28,649 nucleotides of DNA from Candidatus Woesearchaeota archaeon (GTDB lineage: Archaea > Nanobdellota > Nanobdellia > Woesearchaeales > JAHWIC01): positions 1-28,649 of the forward strand of contig JAHWIC010000017.1 in NCBI GenBank assembly GCA_019322805.1, given 5' to 3'. Every line of letters starts with the position of its first letter. The first letter of the stretch is position 1. Shown here one piece after another: positions 20,391 through 28,024 of the stretch. The position numbers were made by a program, and so were the translations under genes. The notes beneath the pieces are model-generated. The model was not told the DNA's origin, searched no databases, and saw only the letters and a list, made by a program, of their open reading frames with translations.

Positions 20391-20399
20391 TTTATATAC
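20391..20399 (+). promoter_or_regulatory. TATA box of the 20422 gene
   Basis: TTTATATAC preceded by GCAAAG (BRE-like), about 27 nt before the ATG at 20422. Confidence 0.55.
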
Positions 20400-20421
20400 T
20401 ACTCTACAATAATAATTCCAA

Positions 20422-21366
20422 ATGTCAGATACTTTAAAACGTTTAATTGATATTGCGTTGGAAGGCAGAACTGCTGAATCAAGAATTAAAACCCTTGAAG
20501 AGCTAGCTGCTATTTCTGGTTTTCCTGAAGATATTAATCAGTATCTTGAAGAGCTTAGGAGTACAACAGCAGGGCTTCCACAGCAAAAGCTGGAATACCT
20601 GATGGAAGAGGCTAATAAAGTCAGAGTAAGAAAATGGGGTGAGCAGGAAGCCTTTGATATAGGAGATATCCTGGTTCAGATTAGAAGAGGAGGAGCAGCA
20701 ACCTCATCTGATGAAGAGATTATCCGGATGCTCCAGGAAGGAACATGGATGAGTGCCAAGGAAGTTAAAGAGGCAGGCTCTCCTTACAGCATGAGCCATA
20801 TAAGAACAACAATGAAGGATGAACCTGATATTGAGACAAGAGCGGATGGAAGGCTTAAGGTATGTTACTTCACTCCGCAAAATTTTGGGAAAGTTGGGTT
20901 GTGCTATGGAACTGGAAACCAAGAATCAGAATCAGCTGCAAAGCCTGCAGCACCAAAACAGACTAAGGCTACAATCAGAATAGGAAATACAGCCTATGAT
21001 TTTGAGCCGCGTAAATATTATACCGGGAATGAAGTTTCTCGCTATCTTGTATATGTCCACCCCGGGATTTTTGGTGATCCTGCAGTAATAGACAGGATTA
21101 TGGAGGAAAAAGGTGAAATGAAAGACTCAGAGAGAATGGTTCTTGGTTCTGCACTTATTGAAATGATAAGGCAGGTAAATGGAATGATGATCCTTTCTTC
21201 TAACAGCACAAAAAAGAGGCTAACAACAGACCTTGGTGTAAGTTATGAGCGTTTTTTAGACTCAGATAGGGGTCAGAGCTTTGTGCATTCTATGCCTGGA
21301 ATCTTTAGAGAGAAGTATGTGCTTAAAGAAGATATACCAAAGATGCGCGAGCTTATGCACAGCTAA
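20422..21366 (+). CDS. Unknown soluble protein with helix-turn-helix-like segments
   Basis: 314 residues, no signal or membrane segment. The N-terminal 70 residues are helical (KTLEELAAISGFPEDINQYLEEL looks like a helix-turn-helix). Residues about 97-155 (DEEIIRMLQEGTWMSAKEVKEAGSP...GRLKVCYFT) resemble a winged helix: two helices and a terminal strand pair. A low-complexity linker (ESESAAKPAAPKQTK) separates a C-terminal domain (190-314) that I do not recognise. Possibly a DNA-binding adaptor, but this rests on pattern only. Own promoter; no evident operon partner. Confidence 0.75.
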   Translation: MSDTLKRLIDIALEGRTAESRIKTLEELAAISGFPEDINQYLEELRSTTAGLPQQKLEYLMEEANKVRVRKWGEQEAFDIGDILVQIRRGGAATSSDEEIIRMLQEGTWMSAKEVKEAGSPYSMSHIRTTMKDEPDIETRADGRLKVCYFTPQNFGKVGLCYGTGNQESESAAKPAAPKQTKATIRIGNTAYDFEPRKYYTGNEVSRYLVYVHPGIFGDPAVIDRIMEEKGEMKDSERMVLGSALIEMIRQVNGMMILSSNSTKKRLTTDLGVSYERFLDSDRGQSFVHSMPGIFREKYVLKEDIPKMRELMHS

Positions 21367-21421
21367 ATCTTTTTAAACACATCAAATTTACCACTCAAAA
21401 AAGAGGTTCTTAGGTGTCATT

Positions 21422-22132
21422 ATGTACAACGAACTATTATGGATACTATTGATGTTCATCATTTTTCTATTTACAATTATAGCTTATAGATTATTCGGCA
21501 AGATTGGCTTGTATACGTGGATGGCAATTGCTTTAGTTATTGCTAATATGCAGGTTTTGAAAACAGTTGAGATGTTCGGCTGGGTAACTGCTTTAGGAAA
21601 TGTTATCTATGGAACTACTTTCTTAGCAACGGATATTCTATCTGAGAATTACGGCAAAAAAGATGCAAAGAAAGCAGTATATACTGGTTTTTTTATTTTA
21701 ATCGCGCTCACAACAATAATGCAGCTTACTCTTTACTTTATTCCGCATGAATCAGATTTTGCAAGCCCTGCCTTAGAAACAATCTTTGGCTTTATGCCCA
21801 GGATTGTTATTGCTTCATTAACTGCTTATATTGTATCACAGCTGCATGATGTTTGGGCATTTGCTTTCTGGAAGAATAAGTTTGAGGGAAAACACTTATG
21901 GCTTAGGAATAATTTTTCAACAATGACTTCACAATTAGTTGATAATGTCGTTTTTACCTTGATTGCTTTTGTCGGCTTTTTTGGCCTGTTTGGCTGGGAG
22001 CAGGTTTTTGAATGGCCATTAATATTCCAGATATTTGCACTTTCTTATGTAATGAAATGGGTTGTTGCTGTTATTGATACTCCTTTTGTTTATTTGGCTA
22101 GATGGTTTAAGGGTAGAGGGGATGTTGAATAG
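21422..22132 (+). CDS. YhhQ/VUT-family queuosine-precursor transporter
   Basis: 236 residues with about six membrane segments. The family signature is clear: YGTTFLATDILSENYGKKDAKKAVYTGF (about 63-90), then the later ASLTAYIVSQLHDVWAFAFWK and TMTSQLVDNVVFTLIAFVGFFG segments with the conserved Asp residues. Members import preQ0, preQ1 or queuine. AGGTG (21413-21417) precedes the ATG by 4 nt. A tRNA-guanine transglycosylase gene lies 0.9 kb downstream on the other strand, which supports a role in queuosine-type tRNA modification. Archaea normally make archaeosine instead, so the substrate is of interest. Confidence 0.9.
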   Translation: MYNELLWILLMFIIFLFTIIAYRLFGKIGLYTWMAIALVIANMQVLKTVEMFGWVTALGNVIYGTTFLATDILSENYGKKDAKKAVYTGFFILIALTTIMQLTLYFIPHESDFASPALETIFGFMPRIVIASLTAYIVSQLHDVWAFAFWKNKFEGKHLWLRNNFSTMTSQLVDNVVFTLIAFVGFFGLFGWEQVFEWPLIFQIFALSYVMKWVVAVIDTPFVYLARWFKGRGDVE

Positions 22133-22228
22133 ATGGTTTTAAAACAGCCATCAGACCATAGGTTGTACTGATTCCCGATTATCAAGGATAGGGGTAATTA
22201 TTTAAATCATAGCAATAACAATACTTTC

Positions 22229-22984
22229 ATGGCAAACCTGTATCAGCTCTTTAAGTTCCTTAAATTAGGGATGCGCAGAAACAACTCTAAAGAAGATTAT
22301 TTCAAATCTCAGAATTATCAAGCTAAACTAATTATACCTGAAATTAGAAAAAGAGGAATAACCCTCAAAAACATGAAGATGTTAGAGCTTGGCTGTGGGG
22401 TTGGCGGATACTCGCCTCAGTTCAAAAAAGAGGTTAGGGAACTGGTTGTAGCTGATATGGAAGAGCCGGATATTTTATTAAAAAAATACCCCATAAAATT
22501 CCTGAAATTTGATGTATGTAAAAAATTTCCAATACGCACTAAGGAGTTTGATTTTGTTTTCTGTAGCAATGTTATAGAGCATGTCTGTAATCCTTCTCTT
22601 ATGTTGACAGAAATCAATAGGGTTCTAAGGGATGATGGAATACTGATATTGGCCTTCCCTCCATTCTATAGCCCGCTTGGCGGCCATATCTTTGCACCTT
22701 TCCATTATTTTGGTGAAAAATTTTCGATAAGGCTAACTAATTTTTTCAAAAGAAAAAATATCAAGTCATACAAAACGGCATATGGAGCATGGGGTCTTTA
22801 TCCTTTGAAGACCAGTGATGTAGAGAAGTTGTTAGAAAAAGCAGGATTTAATATCAAAGATAAATGGGCAAGGTATTTTCCTTTAAATATAGCCAAGATT
22901 CCAATTATAAATGACATAGTGATTTGGCAAGTGGTTTTTCTTTGTGATAAGGTTAAGCTGAAACAGAGAACATCAAAAAAATAA
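22229..22984 (+). CDS. Class I SAM-dependent methyltransferase (Methyltransf_11 type)
   Basis: 251 residues. Motif I KMLELGCGVGGYS (about 49-61), acidic residue in LVVADME, then FDFVFCSNVIEHVCNPSLMLTEINRVLRDDGILILAFPPFY, the standard order for small-molecule or lipid/sugar methyltransferases. The C-terminal half is rich in Phe/Lys, and the end (IINDIVIWQVVFLCDKV) has a hydrophobic stretch that may touch membrane. Substrate unknown. Its end abuts the convergent tgt gene. TTATTTAAATC at 22198-22208 is the probable TATA box. Confidence 0.85.
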   Translation: MANLYQLFKFLKLGMRRNNSKEDYFKSQNYQAKLIIPEIRKRGITLKNMKMLELGCGVGGYSPQFKKEVRELVVADMEEPDILLKKYPIKFLKFDVCKKFPIRTKEFDFVFCSNVIEHVCNPSLMLTEINRVLRDDGILILAFPPFYSPLGGHIFAPFHYFGEKFSIRLTNFFKRKNIKSYKTAYGAWGLYPLKTSDVEKLLEKAGFNIKDKWARYFPLNIAKIPIINDIVIWQVVFLCDKVKLKQRTSKK

Positions 22985-24172
22985 TTATTTTAACCACCCC
23001 TTCTTCAACTTCTTAAACTTCCCTTCCTTTATAGAACTCCCTATCTCTTTAACTAGATTCAAAATAAAATAAACATTATGATATGAAGCTAGCCTGAAAT
23101 AAAGCAGTTCCTTAGCGCTGTATAAATGCCTTAAGTAAGCCCTTGAATAATTTCTGCAAACATAACAATTACAATTAGGATCAATTGGTTTTTTATCAGT
23201 CCTAAACCTGCTGTTTTCAATATTGATTCTGAATTTATTTTTTGCATTACCTAGTTTTGGGCTTACATAAAGATGTCCACGTCGAGCCCATCTAGTTGGT
23301 GCAACACAATCAAACATATCAATGCCACGCTCAATTGTGTTAAATAAATCTTCAACAGCGCCTATACCCAATAAATGTCTTGGCTTTTCTTTGGGCAATA
23401 AAGGAATAACCCAATCAAGGATCTTATGCATATCTTCTTTGCTTCTTCCCAAAGAGCCGCCAATTCCATAGCCGGGAAAATCAAGTTTAGAGATAAACTT
23501 AGCACTTTTAACTCTCAAATCTTTAAAATAACCTCCTTGAACAATTCCAAACAAAGCCTGATTTTTATTTTTATGATACCTTAAACATTCCAAAGCCCAT
23601 TTATGTGTTCTTTCTAGAGCCTGCTTTGTATATTTATGATCTGATAATGGAGAGGTACATTCATCAAAAGCAAAAATTATATCAGCTCCTAACTTGTTTT
23701 GAATTTCCATTGATTTCTTGGGTGTTAATTTTATTTTATTTCCTAAAACAGGATTCCTGAAAGTAACTCCAGATTCATCAACCTTAGCCCATTTCTCTCC
23801 TTTGCCGTGCTTCTGATGGTAGTTTTCATTATCAGCAAAGATATTCCCAATCTTTCCAATGTTATGCTCCATTCCAAAACCTAAGCTAAAAGCCTGAAAA
23901 CCACCAGAATCAGTAACTAATGGTTTAGGCCAGTTCATGAATTTATGCAAGCCACCTAATTTTTTAACCAGGTCTTCACCTGGCCTTAAATGCAAATGAT
24001 AAGTATTTGCTAATAAAACAGAAGCATCTAGGTCTTTCATATCTTTTTGGCATAAAGCTCTGACAGTTGCCAGAGTTGCAACTGGAATAAAAACGGGCGT
24101 TTCTATTTTGCCATGCGGAGTCGTAATTATTCCGGTTCTTGCCTTGCCATCTTTGTATTTTATCTTAAACAT
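22985..24172 (-). CDS. tgt: tRNA-guanine transglycosylase, bacterial/eukaryotic queuine type
   Basis: 395 residues without a PUA domain; archaeosine enzymes are longer, have PUA-type C-termini and modify G15. The motifs are those of bacterial and eukaryotic Tgt: VTDSGGFQAFSLG (D88), AFDECTSP (D170), FGIVQGG, LLGIGAVEDL, GIDMFDCVAPTRWARRGHLY with nucleophile D288, and the zinc site C334-x-C336-x2-C339 with H365 (SYHN). In the base-recognition loop (IGGSLGRSKEDM) Gly242 falls where preQ1 enzymes have Val and queuine-using enzymes Gly, by eye alignment. It probably exchanges G34 of GUN-anticodon tRNAs. Minus-strand TATA box near 24196-24206. Confidence 0.93.
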   Translation of the reverse strand: MFKIKYKDGKARTGIITTPHGKIETPVFIPVATLATVRALCQKDMKDLDASVLLANTYHLHLRPGEDLVKKLGGLHKFMNWPKPLVTDSGGFQAFSLGFGMEHNIGKIGNIFADNENYHQKHGKGEKWAKVDESGVTFRNPVLGNKIKLTPKKSMEIQNKLGADIIFAFDECTSPLSDHKYTKQALERTHKWALECLRYHKNKNQALFGIVQGGYFKDLRVKSAKFISKLDFPGYGIGGSLGRSKEDMHKILDWVIPLLPKEKPRHLLGIGAVEDLFNTIERGIDMFDCVAPTRWARRGHLYVSPKLGNAKNKFRINIENSRFRTDKKPIDPNCNCYVCRNYSRAYLRHLYSAKELLYFRLASYHNVYFILNLVKEIGSSIKEGKFKKLKKGWLK

Positions 24173-24195
24173 GGTTGTAAAAGAATAATGGTCTG

Positions 24196-24206
24196 TTTTT
24201 AAAAGT
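24196..24206 (-). promoter_or_regulatory. TATA region of tgt
   Basis: CTTTTAAAAAC on the minus strand, about 29 nt before the ATG at 24172. An imperfect AATGT-aa-ACATT inverted repeat (24211-24222) lies just upstream. Confidence 0.4.
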
Positions 24207-24250
24207 TTAGAATGTAAACATTACAACTATTCCAGAATAGTCACGAAAAA

Positions 24251-24267
24251 CGAAATATTTAAATATA
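24251..24267 (+). promoter_or_regulatory. Promoter of the 24312-26302 operon
   Basis: CGAAATATTTAAATATA: BRE plus TATA box, about 45-50 nt before the start, leaving a leader of about 20-25 nt that contains GGGTGGT. Confidence 0.5.
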
Positions 24268-24311
24268 TCCTTTGTTTTTGGTATTTAGTAATTATATAAA
24301 TTATATAATTT

Positions 24312-24905
24312 GTGGGTGGTTTTTTGGCAAGAAAGAATAATAGGAGAGTAGATTTACCAGATTTGGATACTTCTATAGGAGACATTGTAGATGCAGAAAG
24401 GGTTGTCAGAAAGAAAGTTAGCTGGCATAGTGATATCTATGATGGTGTGAGTAAGGCAATCAGGGATTACAAAAAAAAGGAAAGGGAAGAAAAAGGAAGC
24501 GGAAATGATAGCAATCTCCAAAAAGCACTATACTTTGGAGTTTATAATGCAATGATGGGTCTTCTTCATGATAAGAAGGAAGGAGAAGAAGGCTTAGCTG
24601 AATTCAGAAGAGATATTCCAAAATATAGAGACACAATTGATGAAAGGCTGGCTTATGTTGGTGCTTTAGTTGTTTCTGCAACAGTTTCCACTAGAGGGTA
24701 TGATAGCATTGGTTTCAGCAATAGGGATGTTGCTGACTGGAAAAAAGCAGCCTGCTTAATCTCTAAAGCATGTGCTCTTTATCCAAAGAAGGGCATAAAG
24801 AGGACAGGCCAAGATGTACAAGGCAGATTAGATGCTGCTTTTGAATTTGTAGACAGGTTGAGGCAAAAAGCCTTTGATATTTATGATGAGGGTATTCCAG
24901 AATAA
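24312..24905 (+). CDS. Unknown protein, first gene of a three-gene operon
   Basis: 197 residues from GTG at 24312; a TTG at 24324 preceded by GGTGGT (24315-24320) would give MARKNN and is a serious alternative. Basic N-terminus, then mostly helical: DAERVVRKKVSWHSDIYDGVSKAIRDYKKKERE, LQKALYFGVYNAMMGLLHD and a C-terminal helix AAFEFVDRLRQKAFDIYD. No signal or membrane segment. Not recognised. The next gene starts 1 nt after its stop. Confidence 0.72.
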   Translation: MGGFLARKNNRRVDLPDLDTSIGDIVDAERVVRKKVSWHSDIYDGVSKAIRDYKKKEREEKGSGNDSNLQKALYFGVYNAMMGLLHDKKEGEEGLAEFRRDIPKYRDTIDERLAYVGALVVSATVSTRGYDSIGFSNRDVADWKKAACLISKACALYPKKGIKRTGQDVQGRLDAAFEFVDRLRQKAFDIYDEGIPE

Positions 24906-24906
24906 A

Positions 24907-25464
24907 ATGCCAGACAATAATAGATCATATCTTTTCATGGACCTTGAAGCTGAGAGAGTCGCTGAGCCTAGAGCCAGAGAACCAATTGGTGTTGGAGGGC
25001 TTGGATTTGAGAATCAAGGAAGCAAGTATGACAGAGTTCAAAGAAGAATGCTTGCCTTAAATGCAACAGATCATAGCGCTAGTCTAAAGCATAATGACTG
25101 GTATGCGCAATGGGCACCTTATACTCGACAAACACGAGCTGTATCAAGCCATGGAGCCAATGAGCAATATGACTCAGAAAGAAGAAGGGCTGACACAGAA
25201 ACAGCTGCATGTGCTGATACTTTAATAGGCGTATGTCTTGAATTAGGAGTGCCAGAAGCAGACAAAGGAAGATTAGTTGAATGGGTTATGGAGCATGCTT
25301 CTCATTCTCCAACAAAAATTAGGGAACTTTTTGATTACTGGATGAGCTTACAGGCAGGAACAAGTTATCCAGTTTTGAGCAGGAGGGAAGACAGAGCAGA
25401 CAGGAGGGAGCTCTTTACTGATAATGGAGCAGAACCATTCTTAGACGGAGAATGTGCTCATTAA
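24907..25464 (+). CDS. Unknown protein, second gene of the operon
   Basis: 185 residues from the ATG at 24907, chosen because it directly follows the upstream stop; a TTG at 24874 would overlap that gene. Arg/Glu/Asp-rich. The middle (DTETAACADTLIGVCLELGVPEADKGRLVEWVMEHA) is helical with a turn, and the ends look flexible (AEPRAREP, SRREDRADRRELF). Not recognised. No membrane segment. Confidence 0.7.
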   Translation: MPDNNRSYLFMDLEAERVAEPRAREPIGVGGLGFENQGSKYDRVQRRMLALNATDHSASLKHNDWYAQWAPYTRQTRAVSSHGANEQYDSERRRADTETAACADTLIGVCLELGVPEADKGRLVEWVMEHASHSPTKIRELFDYWMSLQAGTSYPVLSRREDRADRRELFTDNGAEPFLDGECAH

Positions 25465-25483
25465 AAACAGGGAGTTGATGTTT

Positions 25484-26302
25484 ATGACAAAGGAATTAGA
25501 TGTTCTTGTTGCTGTTCATGGTTTAAGTCCAGCAAAACAAATAGATATGGAAAAATTAGGGATAATAGAAAGATCACTTAGAGACATGGGCAAAGTAACT
25601 GAAGGCCACAAGATTAGATTTCCTGTTGTGTTGGTTCGTCCTGATGAAAGCTTAGTCTTCCTTGATTCAGAAAAAGGCAATGGTACCCCTTATGAAGATA
25701 AACAAGGAGTTAATTCTCTTAAGGATGCGTTAGATATACATGATGGCTTTGCAACAGAATCCGGATATCCTGCAGGAGGCGTAATAGCAGTTTTAACTCC
25801 TGAGTTTAGAAGATATCCAGCATGGCCTTATGAAAGAAAAGGAAGATTGTTTGATATGACTGATATGTACCATGACGGTCCAGATTTAAGTCAAGCACAA
25901 AGGGAAGTTTTTGCTAGAAATAAGGATCGCTCTTTAGAGATTTATTCTCTATTCTCAGACATATACGAGGCTATTCTTACATCTGCAGGAGTTGGTCCAG
26001 AGAGCCAGCATCCCTTATGTTACCATATTGCTATTGGAGCAGCTGCCGAAGGAGGACACCTTGGTGAAACATTTACCAGAGGAATAAGAGAAATGACAGT
26101 CGAGATTGCCAGAACCTTAAAGTTAGGTGAAGATTTGTGTAATGCTCCATATAATGTAGCAGCAAATATGGAAGAGTTGGCAAGAAGCTTAAAAGCAACA
26201 CCTACTGAAAAACTAAAAGAACTTCATGTAGACATAGGTGGTGCTGTTGTTGATCTGGAGAGAGTGCATAGAGAATATGTGGAATCGGGCTTATCAAGGT
26301 AA
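25484..26302 (+). CDS. Unknown protein, third gene of the operon
   Basis: 273 residues from the ATG at 25484 (AGGGAG at 25469-25474 lies 9 nt upstream); ATG at 25478 and GTG at 25454 are alternatives. It starts with a likely buried strand plus His-Gly, DVLVAVHGLSP, then IRFPVVLVRPDESLVFLDSEKG, GVIAVLTPEFRRYPAWPYERKGRLFDMTDMYHDG and CYHIAIGAAAEGGHLGETFTRGIREMTVEIARTL. The conserved-looking His, Asp and Glu residues suggest an enzyme, perhaps a metal-dependent hydrolase, but I cannot name a family. It converges with the methionine aminopeptidase gene, 5-nt gap. Confidence 0.72.
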   Translation: MTKELDVLVAVHGLSPAKQIDMEKLGIIERSLRDMGKVTEGHKIRFPVVLVRPDESLVFLDSEKGNGTPYEDKQGVNSLKDALDIHDGFATESGYPAGGVIAVLTPEFRRYPAWPYERKGRLFDMTDMYHDGPDLSQAQREVFARNKDRSLEIYSLFSDIYEAILTSAGVGPESQHPLCYHIAIGAAAEGGHLGETFTRGIREMTVEIARTLKLGEDLCNAPYNVAANMEELARSLKATPTEKLKELHVDIGGAVVDLERVHREYVESGLSR

Positions 26303-26307
26303 TGAAA

Positions 26308-27195
26308 TCATAATTTAGTCAGAACAACAACTTCATCGTCAATGTAAAAAGAATTTTCAGCCTGGCTAACCAAGCCATCGCTTCTTTCAACTAAAGGTGG
26401 ATATTCTTTTAGAATCTCTAACTGCTTTAATTGGTTTAAGGCAAACCTAACCTGAGCTTCTGAAAAATTCTTAGTAAGCCATCTTGTTGTAAAGGGCAAT
26501 CCATTATAAGATTCGATTTGTTTCAGAATATCTCTGACAAAACCGACTCTTACAGATTTCTTCCCGACTAACATAAAAACAGATGCTTCTCCCTTTTCAT
26601 GAATCATTCCTGCACCATCAGTTGCAAATGGTTCAATTGCAATAACCTGCCCTTTCTCTAGCTGTGTTCTGTCTCCACTATCAAAGTTTGGTATCGATGG
26701 TGCAGAATGGATATTATAAGAATCCAAACCATGGCCGGATAAATTCCTTACTGGCTGGAATCCCATGCCAACAATTGCATCTTCAATTGCCTTTCCGATC
26801 TTTCCAATCTCAACTCCGACTGATAATACTTCTGTTGCAGCCTTAAGTGCTTCCTGTGAAGCCTTAACTAAGTCAGAATTATTCCCAGATAAATCTACAC
26901 TACAGGCATTATCACCAATACAGCCGTCAACATGAACACCAACATCTAAACAGCAAAGTTGATCAGTTAAAACAGTTTCATCGTCTGCTTCAGGGCAGTA
27001 ATGAGCTGCTGCCTGATTCAATGAAATCTGTACAGGAAAAGCTGGTTTTGCACCAAGCTCAGCAATCTTAGCTTCAATCTTATCGCAGACATCAAGGAGT
27101 TTAGCATCTTTTTTGATCAATCCTTTGCCGTACTCTAAAACCTGTGCAGCTATTTTCCCTGCTTTCTTGTAGTAATCTATTTCGGTTTGTTCCAT
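26308..27195 (-). CDS. map: Methionine aminopeptidase, type 2
   Basis: 295 residues, the archaeal length. It removes N-terminal Met from new proteins using two metal ions. Ligands line up with the archaeal/eukaryotic enzyme: D84 and D95 (LDVGVHVDGCIGDNA), H155 (NLSGHGLDSY), E188 (IAIEPFAT) and E280 (SQAENSFYI); H65 (AAAHY) is the substrate-binding His. The helical insert after E188 (GLPFTTRWLTKNFSEAQVRFALNQLKQL), a winged-helix-like subdomain, marks type 2. This is one of the clearest signs that the organism is an archaeon. Minus-strand TATA box CCTTTATAAAAAA lies near 27212-27224. Confidence 0.96.
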   Translation of the reverse strand: MEQTEIDYYKKAGKIAAQVLEYGKGLIKKDAKLLDVCDKIEAKIAELGAKPAFPVQISLNQAAAHYCPEADDETVLTDQLCCLDVGVHVDGCIGDNACSVDLSGNNSDLVKASQEALKAATEVLSVGVEIGKIGKAIEDAIVGMGFQPVRNLSGHGLDSYNIHSAPSIPNFDSGDRTQLEKGQVIAIEPFATDGAGMIHEKGEASVFMLVGKKSVRVGFVRDILKQIESYNGLPFTTRWLTKNFSEAQVRFALNQLKQLEILKEYPPLVERSDGLVSQAENSFYIDDEVVVLTKL

Positions 27196-27274
27196 AAAGA
27201 AAGAGCATTGTTAGTTTTTTATAAAGGTTTTGGAAACAGTAAATTATATAAAAAGCCATATATAATCCAACGTA

Positions 27275-28024
27275 ATGAAAAATTTTAATCTATTATTTTT
27301 AGGATTTATTGCAGGATTCTTTAGCGCAGCTTTAGGCATTGGTGGAGGAGTAATCCTAGTTCCTGCATTAATGCTGTTATTCCATTATAAAATAAAGAAA
27401 GCTATTGGGACTTCTTTAGCAACAATAGCACCTACTGCATTCCTCGGAATAATAACTCATTTCATCATAAAGAGTGAGAACATCAAATTTCTTATGGTAT
27501 TATTTATCATCATTGGTTCTATCACTGGTGCTAGGTTTGGTGCAAAATTAGCAAATAAGCTCGACGGTAAACTGTTAGCAAAATTATTTGCTTTGCTGCT
27601 TTTGTTTGTGGGTTTAAAATTAACAGGCATAATAAAAGTTCCTACTGAAACAATCTCGAATGTTACTGTATATCCTCTTTTAATAATTTTGGGGTTGGTT
27701 GCTGGCTCTGGTTCTGCTTTGTTTGGTATAGGTGGAGGAGTAATAATGGTTCCTGTACTAAACCTATTTTTTGGATTATCAATTCATGAAGCTATTGCAA
27801 CATCATTGACAGTTATTTTACCGACAACTTTAGCCGGCTCTATATTCCATAAGAAATTCAATAATATAAATGCTGAAGCATTGAAATTCCTAATCCCTTT
27901 GGCATTGATTGGAGCTGTCTTTGGTGCTATTACTGCAAATGCTTTACCTTCAGCTACTCTAAAAATGATATTTGGAGTTTTTATGGTTCTATGTTCAATT
28001 AGAATTTTCTTAAAGAAAGATTAA
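27275..28024 (+). CDS. TauE/SafE (TSUP) family membrane permease
   Basis: 249 residues, about eight membrane segments in two halves. The diagnostic glycine motif appears in both: ALGIGGGVILVPALMLLF (about 20-37) and LFGIGGGVIMVPVLNLFF (about 149-166), each followed by AIGTSLATI- or AIATSLTVI-type helices. The family moves sulfite, sulfonates or other small organic acids; the substrate here is unknown. TATA box near 27241-27252 (AATTATATAAAA), about 28 nt upstream. It overlaps the convergent galT gene by 4 nt. Confidence 0.92.
   Translation: MKNFNLLFLGFIAGFFSAALGIGGGVILVPALMLLFHYKIKKAIGTSLATIAPTAFLGIITHFIIKSENIKFLMVLFIIIGSITGARFGAKLANKLDGKLLAKLFALLLLFVGLKLTGIIKVPTETISNVTVYPLLIILGLVAGSGSALFGIGGGVIMVPVLNLFFGLSIHEAIATSLTVILPTTLAGSIFHKKFNNINAEALKFLIPLALIGAVFGAITANALPSATLKMIFGVFMVLCSIRIFLKKD

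Noticed and set aside
4819..24905. TTCCAGAATA shared at 4819-4828, 24230-24239 and 24895-24904
   Set aside because: The third copy lies in codons at the end of a gene. Only the 24227-24240 copy is a good inverted repeat. Too short to call a regulon.
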